A DNA stretch of 64,000 bases, taken from the NCBI RefSeq assembly GCF_004345565.1, contig NZ_SLWA01000012.1, positions 62,001-126,000 of the forward strand, given 5' to 3'. A program made the position numbers and the translations under genes. Under the pieces are notes generated by a model. It was not told where the DNA came from, did not search any database, and worked only from the letters and a program-made list of their open reading frames with translations. Below, in pieces: positions 8,104 to 15,843 of this stretch (its first letter is position 1; each line of letters starts with the position of its first letter). The stretch comes from Flavobacterium circumlabens. GTDB lineage: Bacteria > Bacteroidota > Bacteroidia > Flavobacteriales > Flavobacteriaceae.

Positions 8104-8175
8104 AGCTGTGGATATTTTTACTCACTTATTGTAAGTCATTATTTAAAAGAAGGTTACTGATATTCCGGTTTGCGT

Positions 8176-8258
8176 GCGGGGTAGAAACGGTATCCTTTGT
8201 GACAAAAGAAACGTGTTTTAGGCAAAATATTTCCGGAACAGAAGATACGGGACCCCGC
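8176..8258 (+). ncRNA. Degenerate Flavo-1-like element upstream of cinA
   Basis: GCGGGGT (8176-8182) pairs with ACCCCGC (8252-8258), and GTATC (8190-8194) pairs with GATAC (8244-8248). The segment AGAAACGGTATCCTTT resembles the corresponding part of the element at 3377-3459 on its minus strand, which suggests plus-strand orientation here. The gap lies between two minus-strand genes, so if transcribed on the plus strand it would be free-standing. The call rests on partial similarity only. Confidence 0.35.
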
Positions 8259-8269
8259 TAGCTATCGGG
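8254..8269. repeat. 16-bp palindrome, copy 2 (one change)
   Basis: CCCGCTAGCTATCGGG differs at one base from the perfect palindrome at 1661 and 21185. Here it overlaps the end of the structured element at 8176-8258. Confidence 0.75.
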
Positions 8270-8270
8270 A

Positions 8271-8315
8271 CGACCCAGTTTTTGACCGATTTTAAATAAG
8301 TCAAAAACCGGGTCG
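8271..8315. terminator. Hairpin after the HPt gene
   Basis: CGACCCAGTTTTTGAC (8271-8286) pairs with GTCAAAAACCGGGTCG (8300-8315) with one mismatch and a 13-base loop. It begins 11 bases past the stop of the HPt gene on the minus strand. There is no clear U tract, so it may act as an RNA stabiliser rather than an intrinsic terminator. Confidence 0.6.
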
Positions 8316-8325
8316 CTCTTATATA

Positions 8326-8670
8326 TTACAAATCAAAGTCTTTTTTGATCTCCTTGATCGCATCTTTCACTTGTATTTTAATACTTTTAAAAGTTTCGAT
8401 AATTTCTTTTTTCTTGCCTTCGGCTTTTGTCCAGGCCTCAACTTGCAGAATTTCCTCGAACGCTACATTTAGCCCCATTAAATCCAATGTTGGTTTTATC
8501 TTGTGCGCATAAGAATAAGCATACTTATGATCTTTCTTTTTAATTCCCTCTTTGATTTGTTTCAAATCCTCGGGAACTTCGGTAACAAATAGTTTTAGAA
8601 TTTCGTTTACAAATTCAGGATCATTATCTGAAAGTGCATATACTTTCGAAAGGTTGTACTTTAAAGCCAT
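8326..8670 (-). CDS. HPt domain phosphotransfer protein
   Basis: The 114-residue all-helical protein is a single HPt domain. The phosphoryl-accepting His is residue 56 in the motif AHKIKPTLDLMG. Such proteins relay phosphate between hybrid histidine kinases and response regulators; no kinase is encoded nearby, so the partner is unknown. Its start overlaps the stop of the upstream FAH gene by one base (TAATG on the minus strand), which implies translational coupling. Confidence 0.9.
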   Translation of the reverse strand: MALKYNLSKVYALSDNDPEFVNEILKLFVTEVPEDLKQIKEGIKKKDHKYAYSYAHKIKPTLDLMGLNVAFEEILQVEAWTKAEGKKKEIIETFKSIKIQVKDAIKEIKKDFDL

Positions 8671-9281
8671 TATTTTACTTGTATTCTGAATAATTTTTTA
8701 TCTTCTAAAAAGCCTTCCAAAACGTCGTTTGGTTTAACAGAGGCAACGCCTTCCGGTGTTCCTGTAAAAATAATGTCGCCAATTTTTAATGTAAAATACT
8801 GCGACACAAACGATACCAGTTCATCAATTTTCCAAAGCATAAAGCCGGTGTTTCCTTTTTGAACCGTTTTAGAGTTATTTGTCAATTCAAAAGTAAGATT
8901 TTCCATAGAAACAAAATCGGTTTTGGGTAAAAAATCACCGATAACAGCTGAACCGTCAAAGGCTTTGGCTTTTTCCCAAGGCAATCCTTTTGCTTTTAAC
9001 TGATCCTGTAAATCTCTGGCAGTAAAGTCGATACCTACACTAATTTCGTCATAATACTTATGCGCAAACTTAGGTTCAATATACTTCCCTACTTTATTTA
9101 TTTTAACAATTATCTCAATTTCGTGATGAATTTCCTCAGAAAATTCGGGGATTACAAAAGGATGCTGCTTTAATAAAACCGCAGAATCCGGTTTCATAAA
9201 AACAACAGGTTCTGTTGGTCTCTCGTTTTTTAATTCTTCAATATGATTGGCATAATTTCTACCGATACAGATTATCTTCAT
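8670..9281 (-). CDS. Fumarylacetoacetate hydrolase family protein
   Basis: The 203-residue protein has the FAH fold signatures: MKIICIGRNYANHIEEL at the start, the metal ligands in HHEIEIIVKI, GIDFTARDLQDQ, and the C-terminal GDIIFTGTPEGVASV. Members are Mg-dependent hydrolases or decarboxylases of acylpyruvates and related diketo acids; at this short length acylpyruvase or oxaloacetate decarboxylase activity is most likely, by family inference. It is coupled to the HPt gene by a one-base overlap. Confidence 0.92.
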   Translation of the reverse strand: MKIICIGRNYANHIEELKNERPTEPVVFMKPDSAVLLKQHPFVIPEFSEEIHHEIEIIVKINKVGKYIEPKFAHKYYDEISVGIDFTARDLQDQLKAKGLPWEKAKAFDGSAVIGDFLPKTDFVSMENLTFELTNNSKTVQKGNTGFMLWKIDELVSFVSQYFTLKIGDIIFTGTPEGVASVKPNDVLEGFLEDKKLFRIQVK

Positions 9282-9373
9282 TTCTTTTAGAGTTGCTAAG
9301 AAACTAAGTCGCTAAGGCTCTGAGAGAATGTGCAAAAAAACTCAGCACCTCACAACCTTAGCGACTTAGAGCC
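9282..9373. repeat. CTTAG-word inverted repeat between FAH and exonuclease genes
   Basis: AAGTCGCTAAGGCTCTGAG on the left is mirrored by CTCAGCACC and CCTTAGCGACTTAGAGCC on the right, giving a long imperfect dyad. It belongs to the CTTAG word family also found at 25440-25543, 34584-34656 and 41657-41775. Confidence 0.75.
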
Positions 9374-10144
9374 TTACTTAGTATTTAACTTTCTTAACTT
9401 AATAGCTGTTAAAACTTTTTTGGTATACAATGGAAAATCAGCATTTTGAATCCAGCTGAAATAGCCCGGTTCTGTTTCTAATATTTTTCCGACTTTGGCA
9501 CCTTTGTGTTTTCCGAAAGTAAAAACTTCTTCATTGTCTTTATCAAAAGCAATCATTCCGGCGAAATCAGCTATTTTTTTACGTGTTGTGAATTCAGATA
9601 ATGACTTCATATCATTTTCTAATTCCGGATAACGATCTAATTGCGCTTTCAGAATTTCGTAAGTCGCCATGGTATCTGCTTCTGCCGAATGGGCATTTTC
9701 AAGACTTTTCCCGCAGTAAAACTTCAAAGCGGCACTCAGGGTACGTTCTTCCATTTTATGAAAAATAGTCTGTACATCTACAGACACTTTATTTTTCATA
9801 TCAAAATCAACTCCGGCGCGAAGTAATTCTTCTGCCAATAACGGAATATCAAAACGATCTGAATTAAACCCTGCCAAATCACTGTCTTTAATCATATTAT
9901 AGACCTGTGACGCCAACTCATTAAAAGTAGGTTCGTTCGCTACTTTTTCATCTGTTATACCATGAACGGCAGTAGTCTGAGGCGGAATAGGAATTGTCGG
10001 ATTCACCAACCAAGTTTTACTTTCTTTATTTCCGTTTGGAAAAACTTTAAATATTGAAATTTCTACTATTCTGTCTTTTCCGATATCTATACCTGTAGTT
10101 TCAAGGTCGAAAAAGCAAATTGGTTTGTTGAGTTTGAGTTCCAT
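9374..10144 (-). CDS. DnaQ-like 3'-5' exonuclease
   Basis: The 256-residue protein has the DEDDh exonuclease motifs: Exo I ICFFDLETTGIDIGKD, Exo II within DLAGFNSDRFDIPLL, and Exo III ENAHSAEADTMATYEI, with His and Asp in place. The N-terminal 170 residues form the nuclease. The C-terminal part (DKDNEEVFTFGKHKGAKVG and beyond) is an accessory region often found in flavobacterial homologues. It may be a proofreading subunit or a separate DNA/RNA trimming enzyme; sequence alone does not decide. Confidence 0.9.
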   Translation of the reverse strand: MELKLNKPICFFDLETTGIDIGKDRIVEISIFKVFPNGNKESKTWLVNPTIPIPPQTTAVHGITDEKVANEPTFNELASQVYNMIKDSDLAGFNSDRFDIPLLAEELLRAGVDFDMKNKVSVDVQTIFHKMEERTLSAALKFYCGKSLENAHSAEADTMATYEILKAQLDRYPELENDMKSLSEFTTRKKIADFAGMIAFDKDNEEVFTFGKHKGAKVGKILETEPGYFSWIQNADFPLYTKKVLTAIKLRKLNTK

Positions 10145-10250
10145 TTTTGAATTTTATAAGTCTACAAATATAAATTTTAAAGCTGAATTTCACTCGTTTT
10201 TTTCATAAAGTTCCCGATTTCTGTTCTGACTTTAATAATCTAAAAAGAAA

Positions 10251-10283
10251 AACCCTTTCCACGTTTAAAACACGGAAAGGGTT
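10251..10283 (-). terminator. Terminator after the E2 gene
   Basis: AACCCTTTCC (10251-10260) pairs with GGAAAGGGTT (10274-10283). The adjacent TAAAAAGAAA at 10241-10250 supplies a U-rich tail on the minus strand. Confidence 0.85.
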
Positions 10284-10306
10284 AATTATTTATAAAACAG
10301 CTCTTT

Positions 10307-11659
10307 TTAGAAATCTCTGTCTACATCAAAAGCTTCTAAATATTCGGCAACTCTCTTTACAAAACTTCCTCCAAGTGCACCATCTACCACTCTGTGATCG
10401 TAAGAGTGAGACAAGAACATTTTCTGACGGATTCCGATAAAATCACCTTCCGGAGTTTCGATAACTGCAGGCACTTTACGAATTGCTCCAAGTGCTAAGA
10501 TTCCAACTTGCGGCTGATTGATAATCGGTGTTCCGAAAACACTTCCAAAAGTCCCAACGTTTGTAACGGTATACGTTCCTCCTTGTGTATCGTCCGGCTT
10601 CAGTTTTCCTGCTTTTGCACGATTCCCCAAATCATTAACCGCTTTTGCCATTCCGACAAGGTTTAACTGATCTGCATTTTTAATAACCGGAACGATTAAG
10701 TTTCCGTTTGGTAAAGCCGCAGCCATTCCTAAATTTATATTTTTCTTTTTAATGATATAATCACCATCAACCGAAATATTCATTCCCGGGAAATCTTTCA
10801 GTGCTTTTGCAACGGCTTCCATCATAATTGGCGTAAAAGTAAGTTTCTCGCCTTCTCTTTTCTCGAAAGCAGCTTTTACTTTATCTCTCCATTTCACAAT
10901 ATTGGTTACATCAACTTCAATAAACGATTGTACGTGAGCCGAAGTCTGCACCGAAGCTACCATATATCCTGAAATCAATTTACGCATTCTGTCCATTTCG
11001 ATGATTTCATCACCTCCATTTACAGAAACGGGAACTGCCTGCTGACTTTTCTGAACCACTACCGGCTGTGCCGTTTTTACCGGGGCAACTACTTCCCTAA
11101 CTGTTTCAACAACAGCTTTTGGAGCAGCAACCGCACCAGATTTGCGATCATCAACATATTTTAAAATATCTTCTTTTGTAACACGTCCGTCTTTTCCTGA
11201 ACCCTGAACATTCTCTAATTCAGCAACAGAAACACCTTCTTCTTTTGCAATATTTTTCACTAGCGGAGAAAAGAATTTATCCGATGTTGAAAAATCCTGA
11301 GGCGTAACGGTTTCTTTAGCGGCATCGATTGTTTTTTCTATTTCAGCTGCTGCGGCCGGAGCAGCTTCATCATCCACCACTTTATCTACTAAAAATGACG
11401 ATGCTGTTTCAACGCCGCCTTCTGTTTCGATAATTGCAATAGTCTGTCCTACCTGAACTAAATCATCTTTGCCAAATAATTTTTCGACTAAAATTCCCGA
11501 CACTTCGCTTGGCACTTCACTGTCAACTTTGTCAGTTGCTATTTCGAGTACCGCTTCGTCAGCTTCAATTTTGTCTCCAACCTCTTTCAACCAGTTTGTG
11601 ATAGTTGCTTCAGCTACACTTTCTCCCATTTTGGGAAGTTTTAATTCAAATCTTGCCAT
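10307..11659 (-). CDS. 2-oxoacid dehydrogenase dihydrolipoyl acyltransferase (E2)
   Basis: The 450-residue protein has the E2 domains in order: a lipoyl domain (about 1-77, lipoyl Lys 44 in ATDKVDSEVP), a flexible Ala/Pro linker, the E1/E3 binding domain (about 127-170, FFSPLVKNIAKEEGVS to GRVTKEDILKYV), a second linker and the catalytic acyltransferase domain (about 215-450) with SHSYDHRVVDGA. It carries acyl groups between E1 and CoA. The sequence fits the branched-chain type more than the pyruvate type, but that is an inference. No E1 or E3 gene is adjacent. Confidence 0.93.
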   Translation of the reverse strand: MARFELKLPKMGESVAEATITNWLKEVGDKIEADEAVLEIATDKVDSEVPSEVSGILVEKLFGKDDLVQVGQTIAIIETEGGVETASSFLVDKVVDDEAAPAAAAEIEKTIDAAKETVTPQDFSTSDKFFSPLVKNIAKEEGVSVAELENVQGSGKDGRVTKEDILKYVDDRKSGAVAAPKAVVETVREVVAPVKTAQPVVVQKSQQAVPVSVNGGDEIIEMDRMRKLISGYMVASVQTSAHVQSFIEVDVTNIVKWRDKVKAAFEKREGEKLTFTPIMMEAVAKALKDFPGMNISVDGDYIIKKKNINLGMAAALPNGNLIVPVIKNADQLNLVGMAKAVNDLGNRAKAGKLKPDDTQGGTYTVTNVGTFGSVFGTPIINQPQVGILALGAIRKVPAVIETPEGDFIGIRQKMFLSHSYDHRVVDGALGGSFVKRVAEYLEAFDVDRDF

Positions 11660-11743
11660 ATTGTTAACCTCAAGGGTGATTTTGATTTTCAGATTGCGAA
11701 ATTACTGAATATTTTAAATATAAATTACATTTAATATAATTTT

Positions 11744-12907
11744 TTACTCGATTTTTACCACTTGCCCCCTGTCATTTCTTGAATTACTTCCAATAATAAA
11801 ACTGGTACTTTTGGGGAAAATTTTAAAAGTAATACTCTTATCCCTAAGAGTTTCTATGATTTTGATACAATTTCGGAATGAAACATGCTGATTATCTAAA
11901 ATAATCTCTACTCTTTTACCCTTCAAAATCAGGTACGAATTTACCATTTTTTCTTTTTTGAAATCGAAAACCACTACTTTATTTTCAAAAACAGAAGCCA
12001 ATTTTTCAGATAATTTCGCATCAGAAGAATACAAAACATAACTTTCGGGTATCTGTTTGTCTTTTGATTTTCCCTGAAACATTTTAACAAACGAAAAAAA
12101 CACAATCCCGATTTTGATAAAAATAGAGAAAAACAGTGATTTCCTGAAATGTTTCTGATAAAAAAAAGTCATCGCTTCCTGAAAACGCTTCATATATTTC
12201 TCATCTTTCACGGTACTTTCACCCTTGTAATGCAAAACGGTTGTTTCAGGAAAGTAATAATTATGCTTCCCCTTCAGTAATGCGCGGTACGAAAGATCGA
12301 TATCGTCTGCGTACATAAAACAATCTTCATCGAAACCGTCTAATTCAAGATATAAATTTCTTTCCATCAACATAAAAGCACCTACCAAAATAGCGACTTT
12401 ACCGGTCTCATTTTCCGAAATATGCTGTGCATAATACTGATTGAAGAGCTTCCACTTTGGAAAAACTTTATACAAGCCAAAAATCTTGGTAAAAGCAACC
12501 CAGGGCGTTGGAATGCCGCGTTTGCTTTCAGGCAGAAATTCTCCCGTTCCATCTATTAATTTACAGCCAATAATCCCTAAGTTGGTTTGTTTTTCTGCGA
12601 AAGCTAAAATCTTACTGAAAGTATCTTCCGCCACCACCGTATCGGGATTGAGAATGCAGATGTATTTTCCCTGTGCCTCTTTGACTCCAATATTATTGCC
12701 TTTTGGAAAACCGAAATTCTTTTTGTTCTGAATCAGTTTGACGTCCGGAAACCGCTCTTGCATCATCAGGCAACTATCATCCGACGAATTATTATCAATG
12801 ACAATGATTTCGGCATCGATCGTTGAAATTGCTTCCTGAACACTTAAAACGCATTGCTCCAGAAAGTAACGCACATTGTAATTAAGAATAATAACTGATA
12901 GCTGCAT
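11744..12907 (-). CDS. Family 2 glycosyltransferase
   Basis: The 387-residue protein has a GT-A domain (about 1-250) beginning MQLSVIILNYNVRYFLEQC, with the nucleotide-binding strand AEIIVIDNNSSDDS, the DxD-like segment ILNPDTVVAED and the acceptor-side GFDEDCFMYADDIDLSYR. This resembles rhamnosyltransferase-type GT2 enzymes. A hydrophobic helix near residues 258-275 suggests membrane association. The C-terminal 110 residues have no recognised domain. It probably adds a sugar in surface polysaccharide assembly, consistent with the CpsB-like and polyprenyl glycosylphosphotransferase genes nearby. Confidence 0.9.
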   Translation of the reverse strand: MQLSVIILNYNVRYFLEQCVLSVQEAISTIDAEIIVIDNNSSDDSCLMMQERFPDVKLIQNKKNFGFPKGNNIGVKEAQGKYICILNPDTVVAEDTFSKILAFAEKQTNLGIIGCKLIDGTGEFLPESKRGIPTPWVAFTKIFGLYKVFPKWKLFNQYYAQHISENETGKVAILVGAFMLMERNLYLELDGFDEDCFMYADDIDLSYRALLKGKHNYYFPETTVLHYKGESTVKDEKYMKRFQEAMTFFYQKHFRKSLFFSIFIKIGIVFFSFVKMFQGKSKDKQIPESYVLYSSDAKLSEKLASVFENKVVVFDFKKEKMVNSYLILKGKRVEIILDNQHVSFRNCIKIIETLRDKSITFKIFPKSTSFIIGSNSRNDRGQVVKIE

Positions 12908-13145
12908 GAAAAAATGGGTCTCTTGATTTTTTCGGAAAGTTAGAAATTTTCAGATAAACCCAGCCGGAAAGAGCCATCGTTTTTACTAATGTCCTAACAT
13001 ATGCCTAAATCAGTCGTTTTCAATTTGCTTTATCAGATTCGAATACGTTCCGATATCCAGCTTCATTTAGCGAATTTGATTCGCGGTATTTTTATAAAAG
13101 CTATATTTGAAATTAAAACCAACTTCTTTAAACCGGCTTCTAAGT

Positions 13146-13715
13146 ATGATTCGTTTCCCTTTTTTAATTTTAGTCTTATTTATATCCTGTGGTTTTCTTA
13201 GCAAGAACCCGAATCATAAGGACATAAATCTTGTAGAATCCAATACCTGGTTTATTGCGGGCCCGGCAAAGGAAACTCAGGAAACTATTAATTTAATTCG
13301 ACAAAAAGAAGGTATTATCCGCGTGACAGCCCAAAATGCACCTGTTGGAGAAATTGAGCTGAATGTTATGATTACAGCTTCTAACTCGAATGATGGACCT
13401 GCTACGAATTTATCTGACACATCTAAATTCGTAAGTATCACTTATAAATCCTCACAACTTATCAAAATACAAGCCCGCGAAGGAAATAAAGAAGGAACAG
13501 GCTGCGTGCACGGCGGATCGCACCCGAGAGTTGATCTGCAGGCTTCTCCGGAAAAATTCACAACAATCAAAATTCCATGGTCTGATTTCAAACAGGATGG
13601 ATTACCTGATGGTAAATTATTGGATATTCATAATTTATGTAAATTGAACTTCGTGAATTACAATCCTGTTTCGGGTGCACTTTTGGAAATAAAATCAGTT
13701 ATCGTTCAAAATTGA
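13146..13715 (+). CDS. Lipoprotein of unknown function, beta-rich
   Basis: The ATG at 13146 gives 189 residues with a lipoprotein signal, MIRFPFLILVLFISC, so it is preferred over the ATG at 13107. The mature protein is rich in alternating hydrophobic strands (GEIELNVMITASNS, KFVSITYKSSQLIKIQAR, FTTIKIPWSDFKQDG), the pattern of a jelly-roll, galactose-binding-like module such as carbohydrate-binding modules. No catalytic motif is seen. A sugar-binding role is only a guess. Its stop opens the repeat-filled gap to the convergent DUF5009 gene. Confidence 0.7.
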   Translation: MIRFPFLILVLFISCGFLSKNPNHKDINLVESNTWFIAGPAKETQETINLIRQKEGIIRVTAQNAPVGEIELNVMITASNSNDGPATNLSDTSKFVSITYKSSQLIKIQAREGNKEGTGCVHGGSHPRVDLQASPEKFTTIKIPWSDFKQDGLPDGKLLDIHNLCKLNFVNYNPVSGALLEIKSVIVQN

Positions 13716-13778
13716 AGTCGCAGTTTTTAGTCGCAGTGAGAAACTGTGACTGAAAACTGTGACTGAGACTGAAAACTT
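13716..13778. repeat. GACTGAAAACT-word gap forming an 18-bp wobble-containing stem
   Basis: The 63-base gap between convergent stop codons is almost wholly made of GACTG/CAGTT words. GCAGTTTTTAGTCGCAGT (13720-13737) pairs with ACTGTGACTGAAAACTGT (13743-13760) around a 5-base loop with no mismatch if three G-U pairs are allowed on the plus-strand transcript. A T-run follows at 13774-13780. Confidence 0.8.
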
Positions 13779-14969
13779 TTACAAATGCAACTGAATCTTA
13801 TACCTATTGCAGATTTTCATCACCAGTAACATAATCGTTGAAAAAACCAAACTCCAGATAATCCCGGGAACTCCTTCACGGAAATAATCGGGAATGATAT
13901 GAAGATTAAAAGCGAGAGTAAAATAATAAATAACGCCCGGCAGAATATAAATCAAAAGCGGATTTGCCGCTGCAGGCATAAAGAAACCGCTCCACTTGGT
14001 TTTTTTTTTAATTTCCATGAGCCAGTACAAAAAGTAAAACAGTACGGTACAAATTGCAGCCGAAAACATCGTCCAGGATGGAGTCCCTTTTATTTTTGAG
14101 ATTCCAAAATAAGTTCGTAACAAATATCCGGTCACCAAAAACAATACCGCAAAACCTATCACAGGCCAATTGATTTTCGGAGCAATTTTTCGATCGAAAA
14201 ATAATAGCGAAATAATCACACCGGCAGTTACAACAGCAGCATGCGTTAAATGTCCGGCAATAAAACTAAGTACAGAATTTTGATGAATCAGTGATCCTTC
14301 GATTAGATTAAGTGAATTGACAAGGACACAAATTACCAAAAACAAAATCATGGCTCCTAATTTTCCTGAAACAAGCCAATAATACACTACTGTAAAAAGA
14401 TACGCCCAGCCAATTAATCCTAAAATCCCCCACCATTTTGGCGTCATACCCGTTTCTCCGGTATCCTGAACGTATAAAAAATACAGCGCGGCTAATACTA
14501 ACATTCCGCCATATTGAAGTGTGTTTTTTAACCAGATCGGAAAATCTTTGGCATACTTATTCCAAATCGGAATGGGCATCGCATAAGCCAGAAGTCCCCA
14601 TAGTGCAGGAGTGATAATCATTTTTGAGGCGTCATAGCCATATTCGGCATTGACCATAAATACGCCAATAACGATTAAGGCCAAGGCTCTTTTTAAGGTA
14701 TGTGTCCAAATCGTTTTGGCGCTATCACCTTTTAATAATCGGGCATTAAAAGCAAACGGAACCGACATTCCGACAATAAATAAAAATGCCGGAAAAACGA
14801 CATCTACAAAAGTCATGGCATCTGCTTCTGCGGGCATGTGTTTCATCCATTGTGGTACGTTTTTCACGCTTGCCAGTTCATTGACAAAAATCATTACAAA
14901 AATGGTAATACCGCGCAGGGCATCTATCGAAATGATCCTCTGATTGTATAAGTTTTCCTTTATTTTCAT
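13779..14969 (-). CDS. DUF5009/HGSNAT-like membrane acyltransferase
   Basis: The 396-residue membrane protein begins with the family motif RIISIDALRGITIFVMIFVN and has about ten hydrophobic segments. This is the bacterial relative of heparan-alpha-glucosaminide N-acetyltransferase, thought to carry acetyl groups from cytosolic acetyl-CoA to a periplasmic sugar; the substrate is unknown. It is a paralogue of the partial gene at 2-988. It converges on the lipoprotein at 13146 across a repeat-filled gap and is divergent from the CpsB-like gene. Confidence 0.85.
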   Translation of the reverse strand: MKIKENLYNQRIISIDALRGITIFVMIFVNELASVKNVPQWMKHMPAEADAMTFVDVVFPAFLFIVGMSVPFAFNARLLKGDSAKTIWTHTLKRALALIVIGVFMVNAEYGYDASKMIITPALWGLLAYAMPIPIWNKYAKDFPIWLKNTLQYGGMLVLAALYFLYVQDTGETGMTPKWWGILGLIGWAYLFTVVYYWLVSGKLGAMILFLVICVLVNSLNLIEGSLIHQNSVLSFIAGHLTHAAVVTAGVIISLLFFDRKIAPKINWPVIGFAVLFLVTGYLLRTYFGISKIKGTPSWTMFSAAICTVLFYFLYWLMEIKKKTKWSGFFMPAAANPLLIYILPGVIYYFTLAFNLHIIPDYFREGVPGIIWSLVFSTIMLLVMKICNRYKIQLHL

Positions 14970-15093
14970 AAATTATTGCATTTTTAGTGTCTTCAAATAT
15001 AATATAATTACAAAATGGTAAGTTACAATGTTACCTTAATTTTGGGTGGTAAATTTCCATTTAACAAATTCTTCAAAAACACATCCTTTTTTT

Positions 15094-15101
15094 TACTTTT
15101 G
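15094..15101 (+). promoter_or_regulatory. Promoter -7 element of the CpsB-like gene
   Basis: TACTTTTG fits TAnnTTTG and ends four bases before the ATG at 15106. The transcript would be nearly leaderless, and an upstream start at 15046 would lie outside it. Confidence 0.6.
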
Positions 15102-15105
15102 CCGC

Positions 15106-15843
15106 ATGTTATCATTCTTAAAATCAAAACCGTTCCTGAAAGACCTTCTTTCCGATAATTATGTCGATATTCATTCGCATCTATTACCGGGACTCGATGA
15201 CGGAGCAAAAACTATAGCTCAATCTATAAAACTGGCAACTGCATTTCAGGAAATTGGAATTTCTCAGTTTGTGACAACGCCACATATCAAACATCATTTT
15301 TGGGACAATTCCGCTCAGTCGATTCTTGCCAACCAGAAAGAAACTGCAGTTGTATTGGAAGAGAATGGTATTAAAATTCCATTTCATGCAGCTGCCGAAT
15401 ATTTTATGGACGACTGGTTTGAAAATCATTTTAAAACTGAAAAGCTACTAACCCTAAAAGACAATTATATACTGGTAGAGATATCGTACATCAGTCCGCC
15501 GGCACAATTACACAAAACACTTTTTGATTTGCAGGTGGCGGGATACATTCCGATTTTGGCACATCCGGAAAGGTATTTGTATTATCATCAAAACTTTAGG
15601 GAATACGAAAAACTAAAAAAATCCGGTTGCTTATTTCAATTGAATTTACTTGCGGTAGTTGGATATTATGGCAGCGGAGTTACTAAAATTAGCGAAGAGT
15701 TACTCAAAAAAGGAATGTATGATTTTGTGGGTTCTGATGTGCATCATCATACCCATATTAAAGAATTTGATAAAAAAATAAATATAAAAAGTATTCCTGT
15801 TTTAAAGGAAATTATGGCGAACAATCAATTTTTTAAATTTTAG
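15106..15843 (+). CDS. CpsB/YwqE-type tyrosine-protein phosphatase (PHP fold)
   Basis: Starting at the ATG at 15106 the protein has 245 residues. It carries the metal-binding motifs of the PHP family: YVDIHSHLLPGLDDGAKT near the N-terminus, TTPHIKHHFWD, PILAHPERY, and the C-terminal GSDVHHHTHI. These enzymes dephosphorylate tyrosine kinases that control polysaccharide export, which suits the sugar transferase next door. The start is chosen because the longer frame (to 15046) runs through the promoter. Its stop abuts the stop of the convergent sugar transferase with no spacer. Confidence 0.9.
   Translation: MLSFLKSKPFLKDLLSDNYVDIHSHLLPGLDDGAKTIAQSIKLATAFQEIGISQFVTTPHIKHHFWDNSAQSILANQKETAVVLEENGIKIPFHAAAEYFMDDWFENHFKTEKLLTLKDNYILVEISYISPPAQLHKTLFDLQVAGYIPILAHPERYLYYHQNFREYEKLKKSGCLFQLNLLAVVGYYGSGVTKISEELLKKGMYDFVGSDVHHHTHIKEFDKKINIKSIPVLKEIMANNQFFKF

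Noticed and set aside
15046..15105. N-terminal extension of the CpsB-type phosphatase
   Set aside because: It spans the TACTTTTG promoter and has no similarity to the family N-terminus.
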